The translations under genes and the position numbers were made by a program. From Tannerellaceae bacterium (lineage in GTDB: Bacteria > Bacteroidota > Bacteroidia > Bacteroidales > Tannerellaceae), in assembly GCA_021204405.1 (NCBI GenBank), contig JAJPZJ010000096.1, positions 1 to 37,061 on the forward strand: a stretch of DNA of 37,061 nucleotides. The letters run 5' to 3'. This document shows positions 1-10,575 of this stretch, in pieces (the first letter of the stretch is position 1; every line of letters begins with the position of its first letter). Below the pieces are notes generated by a model. That model ran no database searches, was not told the DNA's origin, and saw nothing but the letters and a program-made list of their open reading frames with translations.

Positions 1-23
1 TATAAAAGGCTGTTTTCCGGCTT

Positions 24-56
24 GTTCTGATGCGATCCCCGCGCAGGCGGGGAACT
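24..56. repeat. REP-like palindrome (half of a doublet)
   Basis: A GC-rich palindrome built on CCCCGC...GCGGGG, preceded by TTCTGATGCGAT. It matches the right half of the REP-like doublets found at 7724, 16836, 17513, 29161 and 32564. The left half would lie outside the window. It sits just downstream of the minus-strand AraC gene. Confidence 0.7.
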
Positions 57-94
57 GGGGGCTTTAATTTATAGACCTTTAGATATTTGTAAAA

Positions 95-1003
95 TCATTC
101 AGTAGGATTCCTATGTTCCGACTCCCTTCTCCGGTATTCCGAAGGCGAGATACCCATTACTTTGGAAAATATACGGGAGAAATAGGCAGCCTCCTCAAAT
201 CCCAGTTTGGTAGCGATGGTGTTCAGTTTCCAGTTCGTCAGCTCAATCAACTGGCAGGCCTTTTGTATTTTCAGCCGGATAAAATAGTGGATAGGCGAGA
301 CCCCTGTTTCCTGCTGGAACAACATCGAGAAATGAGAAGGTGAATATTTAAAATAGGTAGCCAGTTGTACAAGTGTCAGGTTTTGCTCTATATTCTCCTG
401 CATATAATGGGTAACCCGTGCCGCCAGGGAATATTCCCGCTGGTTGGCAATACGGATATGGCGGAACTGGTCAAGCAAGGTAAAAGAGGCAAGGAGCAGT
501 TGCAGGCAGATAGACGAATAAAGCATATATTCCCGGATATACCCCATGGAGAAACAACTATAAATCTCTTCAAACAAATCGATCCGGTCTTGCAGGCGTG
601 AGTATTCTCCCGGTAGCACGGCCTGCGGAACAGGACTGGCCGGTACAAAGTACCTGCTCATTTTACCCCGGAAGTGCAACCAGTAAATAGTCCATGGCTC
701 TTTTTCGTCGGCACCGAACGAGTAGGGGACACCGGAAGGTATAATAATATACTGGTTCTTCTGAAGTGTATATTTCTTACCGTTGATCATATACCATCCG
801 CTTCCGTCCGTACAATAAAGCAGGAGGGCATAATCGCTTCCCTTTTCTTTTTGTACATAATGATATTTCACCTTTGGGAAATAGCCGATCTTACGTACAT
901 ACAGGTTGCCAATCAATGGCTCATTGCTATAAGTGGTTAACAAATTCTCGGGCAAGGAAACGAACCGTTCTCCTTTGAATCCCTCTTTGATCTTTATCAT
1001 CAT
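95..1003 (-). CDS. AraC-family transcriptional regulator with cupin sensor domain
   Basis: A 302-residue AraC/XylS regulator. The N-terminal part (about residues 20-150) looks like the sugar-binding cupin of AraC proteins, and the C-terminal part (about 190-295) is the double helix-turn-helix domain, ending in the typical GFEEAAYFSRIFSKVMGISP segment. The reading frame is open, unlike most neighbours. Two adjacent ATG codons (1001-1003 and 998-1000) could start it. It is divergent from the manA-ROK-GH92-MFS cluster, with about 100 bp between them holding promoters for both directions, so it is probably the activator of that mannose-use operon; the effector is not visible from sequence. Family assignment is secure; the regulon is inferred from position. 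Confidence 0.93.
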   Translation of the reverse strand: MMIKIKEGFKGERFVSLPENLLTTYSNEPLIGNLYVRKIGYFPKVKYHYVQKEKGSDYALLLYCTDGSGWYMINGKKYTLQKNQYIIIPSGVPYSFGADEKEPWTIYWLHFRGKMSRYFVPASPVPQAVLPGEYSRLQDRIDLFEEIYSCFSMGYIREYMLYSSICLQLLLASFTLLDQFRHIRIANQREYSLAARVTHYMQENIEQNLTLVQLATYFKYSPSHFSMLFQQETGVSPIHYFIRLKIQKACQLIELTNWKLNTIATKLGFEEAAYFSRIFSKVMGISPSEYRRRESEHRNPTE

Positions 1004-1033
1004 AAATCAGAAGATTGTATAAGTAAATCGGAA

Positions 1034-1041
1034 CAAATATA
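1034..1041 (-). promoter_or_regulatory. -7 promoter motif for the AraC gene
   Basis: Read on the minus strand this is TATATTTG, an exact match to the Bacteroides -7 consensus TAnnTTTG, about 31 bases upstream of the AraC start. Confidence 0.55.
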
Positions 1042-1065
1042 CCTATTCAGTACAGTTGGAAGAAA

Positions 1066-1073
1066 TATCTTTG
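1066..1073 (+). promoter_or_regulatory. -7 promoter motif for the mannose cluster
   Basis: TATCTTTG, an exact match to the Bacteroides -7 consensus TAnnTTTG, 29 bases upstream of the manA ATG. The same octamer precedes the V-ATPase operon, the DUF1080 gene, the IS110 leader and the hybrid kinase in this window. AraC operators presumably lie in the short divergent spacer, but I cannot identify them. Confidence 0.6.
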
Positions 1074-1102
1074 TCATAATTTAATATAAGTAAGAAGGAA
1101 AT

Positions 1103-2869
1103 ATGATAAAGTATCAGGGAAGAAAGAGTAATTACGACAAATATCCGGCCACTGCGGTTGAAGGAACCTGCTGGCAGGGCTGGCCGGAGATCGTTGCCCG
1201 GTTGCAGGAGGAATCCAACCCATCCCGGCGTGACGGCCGCTATATCCTTGTAGTGGAATGTTACCAGGGTGTTTACCATGAAGAACTTATCCGTGGATTA
1301 CAGCAACTGAAGCCCGGACGTCTGATATCTACCGACAGCCTGTTCCGCCCTGCAACAGAGATAGAGGCTATGACTGATGCGATGTTGACCGATGACCCGC
1401 TTTTCGGATACCGGACAGTGCTCTCGTATGCCAACCTGCTGGACCCGGAGAAAGTCCGGAACTGCCGGCAGGAAATAGCCGCCGGGAAGGGATTTATTAT
1501 CGTATACGGACATGGGGCTGCTACTGTGGTAGAAGAACCCGGCCTGCTGGTCTATGCCGATATGGCACGGTGGGAAATCCAACAGCGCGCCCGCAGGCAT
1601 GAAATAGCCGGACTGGGTGTTAACAATCAGTCCGAAAGTGCCTCCCGGCATTACAAGCGCGGATATTTCCTCGACTGGATTATCTGCGATAACCTGAAGA
1701 AAAAGTTGATTCCGCAGGTAGATTACTGGTTGGATATACACATCCCGGACAGTCCGCGGATGATTACCCGCGACACCTGGCAACAGGCACTTGCCGCAAC
1801 CGTACGAACCCCTTTCCGGGTAGTCCCTTTCTTTGACCCGGCTCCCTGGGGCGGACAGTGGATGAAAGAGGTGTGCGGATTAGACCCATCAGTTGCCAAC
1901 TATGGATGGTGCTTCGATTGCGTACCCGAAGAAAACAGCCTCTATCTGGATGTATCCGGATGCCGTTTTGAAATGCCGGCCAATAACCTGGTATTTTATA
2001 AAACACGCGAGCTGTTGGGTGAGCCGGTAGAGGCGCGCTTCGGACAGGACTTCCCGATCCGTTTTGACTTCCTGGATACGATCGGGGGAGGAAACCTCAG
2101 CCTACAGGTACACCCTACCATGCAATACATCCGTGACACTTTCGGTATCAGCTATACACAGGATGAAAGCTATTATCTACTGGATGCTACCCCCGGTGCA
2201 ACCGTCTACCTGGGTTTGAAAGAAGATGCCCAACCGCAGGCATTCCTGGAAGCACTTCGGTAGGCACAGGAAGCAGGAGGTACATTGGATGTCGAAAAGT
2301 ATATCAATTGCTGGCCGGCCAACCGGCACGACCATTACCTGATCCCGGCCGGAACCATCCATTGCTCCGGAAAAGGGGCTATGGTGTTGGAAATAAGCGC
2401 TACTCCGAGTATCTTTACCTTTAAGTTATGGGACTGGGGACGTATGGGACTGGATGGTAAACCCCGTCCAATCAATATCGGTCACGGGTCAAACGTAATA
2501 GACTGGAACCGCCGGACTGCCTATACCCGCGGACAATTAGTAAACCATACGGAAAAGATAGCCGAAGGAGAAGGCTGGATAGAAGAACGTACCGGGCTTC
2601 ATGCAAACGAATTTATCGAAACGCGCCGCCATTGGTTTTCTGTTCCGGTGCTCCATACCACAGGAGGTGGGGTAAATGTATTGAACCTGGTTGAAGGAGA
2701 AGAGGCACTTGTGGAAAGCCCGTCGGGTGCATTCAGCCCTTTTGTGGTACATTATGCCGAAACATTTATCATCCCCGCCGCTATTGGCGAATACACGATA
2801 CGGCCCTACGGCCTGTCGGAAGGGAAACAGTGTGGTACGATCAAAGCGTACGTACGCTTCCGGCAATAA
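1103..2869 (+). pseudogene. manA: Mannose-6-phosphate isomerase, class I, long form, with in-frame stop
   Basis: A type I phosphomannose isomerase, the zinc enzyme interconverting mannose-6-phosphate and fructose-6-phosphate. The 588-codon frame is interrupted by TAG at 2261-2263; the frame is identical on both sides and resumes within the conserved region, with KYINCWPANRHDHYLIPAG and TIHCSG following. LQVHP (about residue 333) and the later HDH...H residues are the expected zinc-site neighbourhood. The protein is about 200 residues longer than the usual enzyme of about 390 residues: residues 1-200 form an extra domain that looks like a nucleoside-kinase fold, but with no recognisable P-loop where one would sit (ILVVECYQGVYHEEL). 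As written only an N-terminal fragment of 386 residues would be made, without the C-terminal zinc-binding part. First gene of the cluster, followed by ROK after 33 bp. Confidence 0.88.
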
Positions 2870-2890
2870 TACGTACGCTTCCGGCAATAA
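2849..2890. repeat. Perfect 21-bp tandem duplication
   Basis: Two identical 21-bp copies (2849-2869 and 2870-2890) beginning TACGTACGCTTCC and ending AATAA. The first copy carries the manA stop codon, so the second lies in the manA-ROK spacer and does not alter the protein. One of five such duplications in the window. Confidence 0.95.
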
Positions 2891-2902
2891 AAAGAGAGAA
2901 TT

Positions 2903-4003
2903 ATGGAAACAACAACCCCTTATTTATCCGATAACCGCATCGTGCTTACGCTCGATGCCGGAGGAACCAACTTTGTATTCTCGGCGATCCGTGCAGGTAA
3001 AGTAATCGCCGGCCCTGTTACCCTTCCGGCGATCCCTACCCGGGTGGAAGCCTGCCTGGAGCAGCTCCGGAAAGGATTTGCCCTGTTGATCGGCCAATTA
3101 CCCGCAGCGCCGGTTGCTATTAGCTTTGCCTTTCCCGGCCCGGCCGATTACCGCAACGGGATTATCGGCGACCTGCCTAACTTCCCTGCCTTTAGGGGGG
3201 GTAGCCCTGGACCCCTTCCTGGAAGAACAATTCAACCTGCCGGTATATATCCATAACGATGGTAACCTGTTTGCCTACGGCGAAGCCCATGCGGGAGCCC
3301 TGCCGGAAATAAATGCCCGGTTACGGGCAGCAGGTAGCACCAAGCAATACCGTAACCTGATAGGAGTAACCCTGGGTACCGGCTTCGGAGCCGGTGTAGT
3401 CGTAAACGGGCAATTGCTGGCCGGCGACAACGACTGCGGCGGCGACGTCTGGTGCCTGCGTAACAAACACGATCCCGACGCTATCGCTGAAGAGAGTGTA
3501 AGTATCCGGGCTGTCCAACGGGTATACCGCGAGTTATTCGGCGAAACCGCTCCTTACAGCCCTGCCGATATCTTTGAGATCGCCTCCGGACATAAACCCA
3601 GTCATCGGGTGGCAGCCATTACCGCTTTTGCCCGGCTGGGTGAGGTCGCTGCCGATGTGATCGCAACTGCCCTCACCCTGGTTGATGGTATTGTTGTAAT
3701 AGGAGGCAGACTGACCGGAGCCCGCGAATATATCCTGCCGGCGTTGATGCGCGAATTAAACGGAACCCTGCGGCTGGGAGAGGATAGCCGGGTAAACCGT
3801 ACGCAAATGAAATTTATAACCTGGAGGAAGAAGAGGAGTTTGCCCGCTTTGCAGCCGGTGGTACCTGTGCTGTTCCCGTACCGGGAAGCAACCGCACGGT
3901 AGACTATGACCCTGCTAAACGGACAGGCGTATTGATCAGCAGGAACGGCGCCAGCCATTCTGTTTCACTGGGAGCTTACTTATATGCACTAAACCATTTA
4001 TAA
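2903..4003 (+). pseudogene. ROK-family sugar kinase, frameshifted twice
   Basis: A ROK kinase, probably phosphorylating a hexose such as mannose or fructose with ATP to feed ManA. The phosphate-binding motif LTLDAGGTNF is at residues 14-23, HNDGNLFAYGE supplies the catalytic Asp region, and GVTLGTGFGAGVV is the second glycine-rich motif. Two indels break it. A G7 run near 3195 has one base too many: the frame changes from ...PNFPAF to GGVALDPFLEEQF. About one base is lost near 3809, moving the C-terminus (EEEEEFARFAAGG...) to another frame that ends at 4003. The two cancel, giving a 366-residue ancestral protein. The usual ROK zinc motif (GHxnC-x-CG-x-GC-x-E) is replaced by DCGGDVWCLRN, so it belongs to an atypical ROK group. 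It lies between manA and GH92. Confidence 0.85.
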
Positions 4004-4017
4004 AACGAATTGATATC

Positions 4018-6394
4018 ATGAAAAAGAGAGAAAGAAATACAAAACATTCCCGTATAGGAGCTTTCCTGTGTGGCCTGGCAACCATCTGCCTGGGATTAGG
4101 GCTGCCCGCTTCTCTGGCAGCAGAAAAGTTAACACAATATGTCGACCCCCGCATTGGTACCGCCCATTGCCGCTGGTTCCACTTTACACCGGGTGCTTTG
4201 TCCTTTGGCATGGCAAAACCGGGGCCTTCGACCAATGGCCATCTGGGTAATAAGGATGGCTGGGAGGCAACCGGATATGATTACCGGGATTCGTCAATCG
4301 AAGGCTTTCCCTGTTTCCATGAATTCCAGGTAGGCGGAGTGGTACTAGTGCCTTTAACCGGCCAGCTCACCACCATTCCGGGACCGGTAGATAACCAGGA
4401 AGGAATCGGCTACCGCTCTTTCTTCGACAGGAAAGACGAGGTGGCTACAGCGGGTTATTACTCGGTATGGCTACAGGATTACGATGTACAGGCAGAGCTT
4501 ACGGCTACTAACCGGGTCGCTTTCCAGCAGTATACTTTTCCGGAGAGCAAAGAGAGCCATATCCTGTTTGATATTGGCAACTGGCAGGGAGAGAGCGGAG
4601 CGATAAAAGATGCTTCCGTATGGCTTACCGACGGGAATTGTGTGGAAGGATGGGTAGAAACACTACCCGAATATGTAAATAAGTACCAGCCGGGAGGAAG
4701 TGTTACCCTCTATTTCTCGGCTGTAACCGATAAGCAACCGGCCTCCTATGGCGCTTTTAACGGTGCGGATATCAAACCACAGCAAACCGGAATGACCGGC
4801 AAGGGTGCCGGGATCTACCTCACTTTCGAAACAGCCCCGGCGAACAGGTCACCGTCCAGGCAGGTCTTTCTTACACATCTGTCGAAAATGCCCGTGCCAA
4901 CCGGGTAGCAGAGGCTACCGGACTCACCTTCGACCTGGCAAAGCAACAGGCAGAAGATATCTGGGAAGACTATCTGGGACGCATCCGGGCAGAGGGCTCC
5001 AACCGGGAAGACAAAGTAAAATTCTACACCGGCCTTTACCATGCTTTACTGGGCAGGGGCTGGCCAATGATATAAACGGAGCCTATCCCCGGCATAACGG
5101 ATCCGTTGGACAGATTCCCCTCCGGGATGGTCGACCTGTACACAACTTTTATAATACGGATGCAGCCTGGGGAGGACAATGGAACCTGCTTCAGCTTTGG
5201 GCACTGGCCTATCCGGAATATCTGTCGGATTATATAAGCACCCATTTACTGGTGTATAAAGATTCCGGTTGGCTGGCCGACGGCATCGCCTGTAGCCGGT
5301 ATGTATCGGGCGTAGGTACCAATCTTTTACCGGTATTGATCGCTGCCGCATGGCAGTGCGGTATACGCGACTTCGACTTCGAACTGGGATATGCCGCCTC
5401 CCTTAAAAATGAGTTGGAGGGCGAAAACCGTCCGTTGGGTGCCGGTAAGATAGATACCGATCTGTTTGTAAAATATGGCTATGTACCTCATGTGGAGAGT
5501 GGCGAAGGTCCGGATGAAGCCTTCCTTTTCTCAGCCTCCCATACGCTTGAATACTCCTATAGCGCCTGGGCAGTAGCACAATGGGCAGCAGCCCTGGGGA
5601 AACAGGCCGACTACGAACGGTTAACCTGGTTATCGAAAGGTTGGGAGCAGATTTGCGATCCGTCGTGCCACTTTGTAAGGCCGCGGCTGGCTTCCGGCGA
5701 GTTTATTTCCAATTTTGATCCTTTACAGGTATGGCGCAGTTTCCAGGAAGGGAATGCGTGGCAGTATACGTTTTACGTACCTCACGATGCTCCGGCGCTG
5801 ATCGGTAAAGTCGGGAAGGAGCTTTTTACCGCCCGCCTGGATAGTATCTTTACCGTATCCCGCGGATTACTATTTAGCAGAGGCACAGAGATGGATGCTT
5901 TTGCCGGCCTGCAGACCTTGTATAACCATGGCAACCAGCCCTGCCTCCATATTTCATGGCTGTTCAATGAGGCAGATAAGCCTTCGTTAACTCAAAAGTG
6001 GGTGCGTGCTATCCTGGATGAGTTCTACGGAACAGATGGCTTGCATGGGTATGGATACGGGCAGGATGAGGACCAGGGACAACTGGGCGCCTGGTATGTG
6101 ATCGCTTCGATGGGATTGTTTGATGTACAGGGGCTTGCTTCCACGACTTCTACATTCGGACTGGGGGCTCCGGTGTTTGATAAAGTGACTATTCGCCTGA
6201 ATAATAAGTATTATCCGGGAAAGGAATTTACTATACAAACCCGCAATAATACAAAGGATAATTTGTATGTGGAAACATTCACATTGGATGGTTCTCCTTT
6301 GCAAACTCCCCGTTTACCGTTCGAAACCGTTGTAAAAGGTGGCAGCCTGGAAGTCGTTAAATCGGCTATATCTAAAGATAATTATAAGGAATAA
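4018..6394 (+). pseudogene. GH92 alpha-mannosidase no. 1, frameshifted twice
   Basis: A secreted or periplasmic glycoside hydrolase family 92 protein; the family contains calcium-dependent, inverting exo-alpha-mannosidases. It has an N-terminal signal peptide (about residues 1-38, ending SLAAE), then the GH92 start QYVDPRIGTAHC, and late motifs DAAWGGQWNLLQLW, NHGNQPCLHISWLF and GQDEDQGQLGAWYV. Loss of one G near 4838 and one G near 5056 moves the frame twice; restoring both gives 792 residues. In the HGNQP segment (Gln about residue 641) Gln occupies the place where canonical GH92 enzymes have the general acid Glu (NEPS). The GDED motif is also altered to GQDED. It starts 14 bp after ROK and is followed by the MFS gene after 10 bp. 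Confidence 0.87.
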
Positions 6395-6404
6395 ACGAAA
6401 GCAT

Positions 6405-7569
6405 ATGAATACCAATCCTACAAAACCTGCCGGCAAGCACCCGATGTTACTTCCCGCCCTTTTTGGCTTTTTTATCATGGGGTTTGCCGATGTGGTAGGG
6501 ATAGCGACCAGTTATGTGAAATATGACTTCCTGCTATCCGATACCTGGGCAAATATGCTTCCTATGCTGGTGTTTTTATGGTTTGCCCTTTTCTCAATCC
6601 CATCGGGGGTATTGATGGGGCGGATCGGGAAGAAGGCGACCGTTTTGTTGTCTTTCGCCATAACGATCGTGGGAATGCTTTTGCTGCTGTGCTTTTATAG
6701 TTATGCCTCCGTATTGATAGCGTTTGCTTTGCTGGGGATCGGTAATACGATCCTCCAGGTTTCCCTTAACCCGTTGGTGGCTGCTATTGTTTCCCCTGCC
6801 CGGGTAACCAGTACACTTACTTTCGGCCAGTTTATCAAAGCAATCTCTTCTTTCCTCGGGCCGCTTATTGTCGGAGGGGCTATGGTTTACCTGAGTAACT
6901 GGAAGGTTATTTTTATTATCTATTCGTTTATCTCTTTGTGCTCGTTCCTGTGGCTCTGGTTTACCAGTGAACCAGTAGCCGGGCAAGAGGTCGCTACTAC
7001 TACTTTTTCATCTACCCTGGCACGTTGTAAAGATCCTTATATTGCCAGCCTGTTTGTAGGTATTTTATGTATCGTGGGCATAGACGTAGGATTAAATACT
7101 ACTATCCCTAAGCTATTAATGGAAAAAAGCAGCATCACGCTGGTAGAGGCAGGTTGGGGGACCAGCCTCTATTTTGCAGGAAGGACAGTCGGTTCGTTTG
7201 CAGGTGCTTTTATACTGGTCAAATGTGCGGCACGGCGCTTTCTGCAATATAGTATGATCGCCGGTATCCTTACTTTTGCAGCTATGCTGGCCGGTAACCA
7301 ACTGCTTTTGGTATTTGGATTCATTGTCTGTACCGGCTTAGCCTGCTCCAATGTTTTTTCTATCCTTTTCTCATTGGCCTTACAACATGATATGACGCAT
7401 TCCAATGAGATATCCGTCTTGATAATCATGGGGGGTATTAGGAGGAGCCCTTATCACTCCATTGATGGGGTTGGTTGCCGACCACTTCGGACAGGTGGCA
7501 GGGATGTCGGTACTCTTCTTATGTATGTTCTATATTCTTCTTCTTTCCTTTAGAACTAAAAATGGATAG
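6405..7569 (+). pseudogene. Sugar MFS permease (FucP-like), frameshifted near the C-terminus
   Basis: An inner-membrane major facilitator protein with about 12 hydrophobic segments, resembling the FucP / glucose-galactose permease group used by Bacteroidales for proton-coupled hexose uptake. Characteristic stretches are LFGFFIMGFADVVG in helix 1 and MGRIGKKATVLLSF in the loop after helix 2. A G6 run at about 7429-7434 has one base too many. Removing it converts the aberrant tail into GALITPLMGLVADHFGQVAG and a last helix ending FRTKNG at 7569, total 387 residues. I chose ATG 6405 because an upstream in-frame start would overlap GH92 and lacks the hydrophilic-then-hydrophobic beginning of the family. 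Probably the mannose importer of the cluster; substrate inferred from context only. Confidence 0.85.
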
Positions 7570-7723
7570 ATAAGAGAAACCGCTGAATCTTTATTGCTAT
7601 CCTGGATCGCGTGGTTACTGCTGTTGGTAACCCCGGACTGCAATTCCGTCCCAGGGAAAGTAAGTTTATTAAACTTGTATGGTGATAAATATATAGCAGA
7701 TTATTAGAAAGTAAAAGTACTTT

Positions 7724-7818
7724 GTTCCCGGCGGGGATCGCACTAAAACGACCCGTTACAGTTATAAGAATAAAAGATTTTTAACTGTTCTGATGCGATC
7801 CCCGCCTGCGCGGGGAAC
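7724..7818. repeat. REP-like doublet
   Basis: Two GC-rich palindromes in inverted orientation: GTTCCCGGCGGGGATCGCAC at 7724-7743 and its counterpart ending CGCGGGGAAC at 7818, with an AT-rich middle. Same architecture as the doublets at 16836, 17513, 29161 and 32564. Confidence 0.8.
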
Positions 7819-7949
7819 AGGTAAAGATTTTCTATCCTATCCGGATTTTATTTTTACTGTGCATCCACAACCGATGGCACCAGCCTGACCGAAAGATCGG
7901 GCTTTGCCATCTCCCTGTCAAAGAGGAACAAAAACCCTGTGTTTTGGAA

Positions 7950-7987
7950 AAAAGGCAGGACATTTTGCCGGAAATATCCTGCCTTTT
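7950..7987. terminator. Hairpin terminator
   Basis: Perfect 11-bp stem AAAAGGCAGGA (7950-7960) / TCCTGCCTTTT (7977-7987) with a 16-base loop. Flanked by A and T runs, so it could act in either direction; it lies beyond the MFS gene and ahead of the second GH92 promoter. Confidence 0.65.
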
Positions 7988-8085
7988 CCCGGTTTTATCA
8001 CTTCTTATTGTCCAAAAAGATAATTTTCACAGAAATAAATCGTACCTTAGCGGAACAGACCAATATTTTTCGTAGTTTCAGTAGG

Positions 8086-8093
8086 TAATTTTG
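8086..8093 (+). promoter_or_regulatory. Candidate -7 promoter motif for the GH92 pair
   Basis: TAATTTTG matches the Bacteroides -7 consensus TAnnTTTG about 150 bases upstream of the GH92 no. 2 start. The duplicated 21-mer at 8094-8135 starts directly after it, in the presumed start of the transcript. Confidence 0.4.
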
Positions 8094-8135
8094 CCTGCCG
8101 GGCTGTATTAGTATCCTGCCAGGCTGTATTAGTAT
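8094..8135. repeat. 21-bp tandem duplication, one mismatch
   Basis: Copies at 8094-8114 and 8115-8135, both CCTGCC(G/A)GGCTGTATTAGTAT apart from one G/A difference. Intergenic, upstream of GH92 no. 2. The mismatch suggests that it is older than the perfect duplications elsewhere in the window. Confidence 0.93.
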
Positions 8136-8245
8136 ATAGATGGCTAATGTAAAATTGAAGCAAAAAACATCAGTAAATCAATTAGTCGGTACGCATATGT
8201 AACGTTGGAAAATAAATGTCAAATTACTAATTTATATTGTATATC

Positions 8246-10567
8246 ATGAGAAAAAACAAAATCCGGGCTTTTGCTTTAGCCGAAATGCTGGCCCTGGCAG
8301 GGACTATTGCGGCAGACGAGCTGTTTGATCCGGTAGAATATGTTAACCCGCTGATGGGTACACAGTCTACTTATGAACTATCGACAGGTAATACCTATCC
8401 TGCGATCGCACGTCCGTGGGGTATGAACTTCTGGACGCCGCAAACCGGAAAGATGGGAGATGGCTGGACCTATACGTATACAGCCAATAAAATCAGGGGA
8501 TTTAAACAAACACACCAACCAAGTCCGTGGATCAACGATTACGGGCAATTCTCTATCATGCCGGCAGTAGGTGCACCTGAGTTCGACCAGGATAAACGTG
8601 CCAGTTGGTTTGCCCATAAGGCGGAAGTATCACAACCTCACTATTACCGGGTATACCTGGCCGAACATGATGTGGTAACGGAAATCACGCCTACGGAACG
8701 TGCCGCTATGTTCCGTTTTACCTTCCCGGAAACAGATGATTCCTATGTGGTAATAGATGCGTTCGATAAAGGTTCGGAAATCAAGATCGTAGAAAATAAC
8801 AAGATCATCGGTTATACTACCCGTAACAGTGGCGGTGTACCCGAGAACTTCAGGAATTATTTTATAGCTGAATTTGATAAACCATTTACCTATACAGCCA
8901 CCTTTGCAGATGGCTCCCTAAAGGAAAATGCTATAGAGCAAAATGCCGACCATGTGGGCGCGGTAATCGGTTTCCAAACGAAAAAAGGCGAAAAGGTACA
9001 CGCAAAGGTAGCCTCTTCGTTTATCAGTTACGACCAGGCCGCTATTAACCTGAAAGAGTTGGGTAGCGATACGTTCGATACATTGGTACAGAAAGGGAAA
9101 GACGACTGAAACAATGTATTGGGTAAAATAGAAGTGGAAGGGGGTAACCTCGACCAGTACCATACCTTCTATTCCTGCCTGTACCGTTCCCTGCTGTTCC
9201 CGCGTAAATTTTACGAAATTGATGCAAACGGCAATGTAGTACATTACAGTCCTTATAACGGTGAAGTATTGCCGGGATATATGTTTACGGATACCGGTTT
9301 CTGGGATACCTTCCGTTGCCTGTTCCCATTCCTTAACCTGATGTTCCCGTCGATTAACCTGGAAATGCAGGAAGGACTGATCAACACCTATAAAGAAAGC
9401 GGCTTCTTCCCGGAATGGGCAAGCCCGGGCCACCGTGCATGTATGGTGGGTAACAACTCGGCCTCTATCCTGGTGGATGCTTATATGAAAGGGGTGAAAG
9501 TGGAAGATCTGAAGACGCTTTACAAGGGGCTGATCCATGGTACCAAACATGTACACCCTGAAATCTCTTCAACCGGCCGCCTGGGACACGAGTATTACAA
9601 CAAACTGGGTTATGTACCTTACGATGTAAAGATTAATGAGAGCGCTGCCCGTACCCTGGAGTATGCTTATAATGACTGGTGTATCTGGAAACTGGCAAAA
9701 GACCTGGGACGTCCTAAAAAAGAGGTCGACCTCCTTGCCAAACGCGCTATGAACTATAAGAACCTGTTCAATCCGGAAAGTAACCTAATGCGTGGTAAAA
9801 ACCAGGATGGTACCTTCCAGTCGCCTTTCTCACCATTGAAATGGGGAGATGCCTTTACCGAAGGTAATAGCTGGCATTATACCTGGTCGGTCTTTCACGA
9901 TCCGCAGGGATTGATCGACCTGATGGGAGGACGCGAAATGTTTATTACCATGATGGACTCTGTATTTGCCGTACCACCGTTGTTCGACGATAGCTATTAC
10001 GGCCAGGTGATCCATGAGATCCGCGAAATGACCGTGATGAATATGGGGAACTATGCCCATGGTAACCAGCCTATCCAGCATATGATCTATATGTATAATT
10101 ATGGTGGCGAACCCTGGAAAGCACAGTACTGGCTGCGGGATGTAATGAACAGGATGTATACCCCGGGTCCCGACGGGTATTGCGGCGACGAAGACAACGG
10201 ACAGACTTCTGCCTGGTATGTATTCTCTGCATTAGGTTTCTATCCCGTATGTCCGGGAACAGACCAGTATGTAATGGGAGTTCCTTTATTCAAAAAGGCC
10301 ACTTTGCATTTCGAAAACGGAAATTCGCTGGTGATTAACGCACCCCAGAACAGTAAAAAGAATATCTATATTGATTCGATGACTTTCAACGGGCAGGAAT
10401 ATACAAAAACATACCTGCAACATGCAGACCTGCACCAGGGTGGCGTGATCGAAATCAGGATGACAGATAAACCAAATACAAGCCGTGGCGTGAATGCGGA
10501 AGATTTCCCTTATTCATTCTCGGTAAACGATAAAGCATCAGTTGTAAGCGACAAGAAGAAAAAATAA
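8246..10567 (+). pseudogene. GH92 alpha-mannosidase no. 2 with in-frame TGA
   Basis: A GH92 family protein of 773 codons. It has a short hydrophobic leader (about residues 1-24), EYVNPLMGT at the family N-terminus, the central ATP-like fold segment TGFWDTFRCLFPFLNLM, and the C-terminal GDEDNGQTSAWYVFSALG motif typical of the catalytic calcium-binding core. The frame is interrupted by TGA at 9107-9109, where GH92 proteins normally have Trp (TGG) in the KDDW..VLGKIEVEG segment; one G-to-A change explains it, and the frame is identical on both sides. Gln 608 in HGNQPIQH replaces the usual general-acid Glu, as in GH92 no. 1. Start ATG 8246 is preferred to an upstream TTG. Followed by GH92 no. 3 after 8 bp, so the two are one transcription unit. 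Confidence 0.88.
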
Positions 10568-10575
10568 GCCGTTAT

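Larger units (their letters stand above)
7570..8245. other. Intergenic region between the MFS gene and GH92 no. 2
   Basis: About 680 bp without a recognisable gene. It holds a REP-like doublet (7724-7818), a terminator-like hairpin (7950-7987), a -7 promoter motif (8086-8093) and a 21-bp tandem duplication (8094-8135). The remainder shows nothing I can identify. Confidence 0.7.

Noticed and set aside
4830..5060. Programmed ribosomal frameshifting in GH92 no. 1
   Set aside because: Two separate shifts would be needed, with no slippery heptamer plus downstream structure, and the neighbouring paralogues have lesions at other places.
7861..7925. Possible minus-strand gene remnant (LFDREMAKPDLSVRLVPS)
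   Set aside because: Only about 25 residues can be read before the terminator-like hairpin, with no start and no recognised family; too little to call.
8918..9556. Minus-strand open frame of 212 residues opposite GH92 no. 2
   Set aside because: It runs antisense to strongly conserved GH92 coding sequence and shows no recognisable domain; it is a shadow of codon bias.
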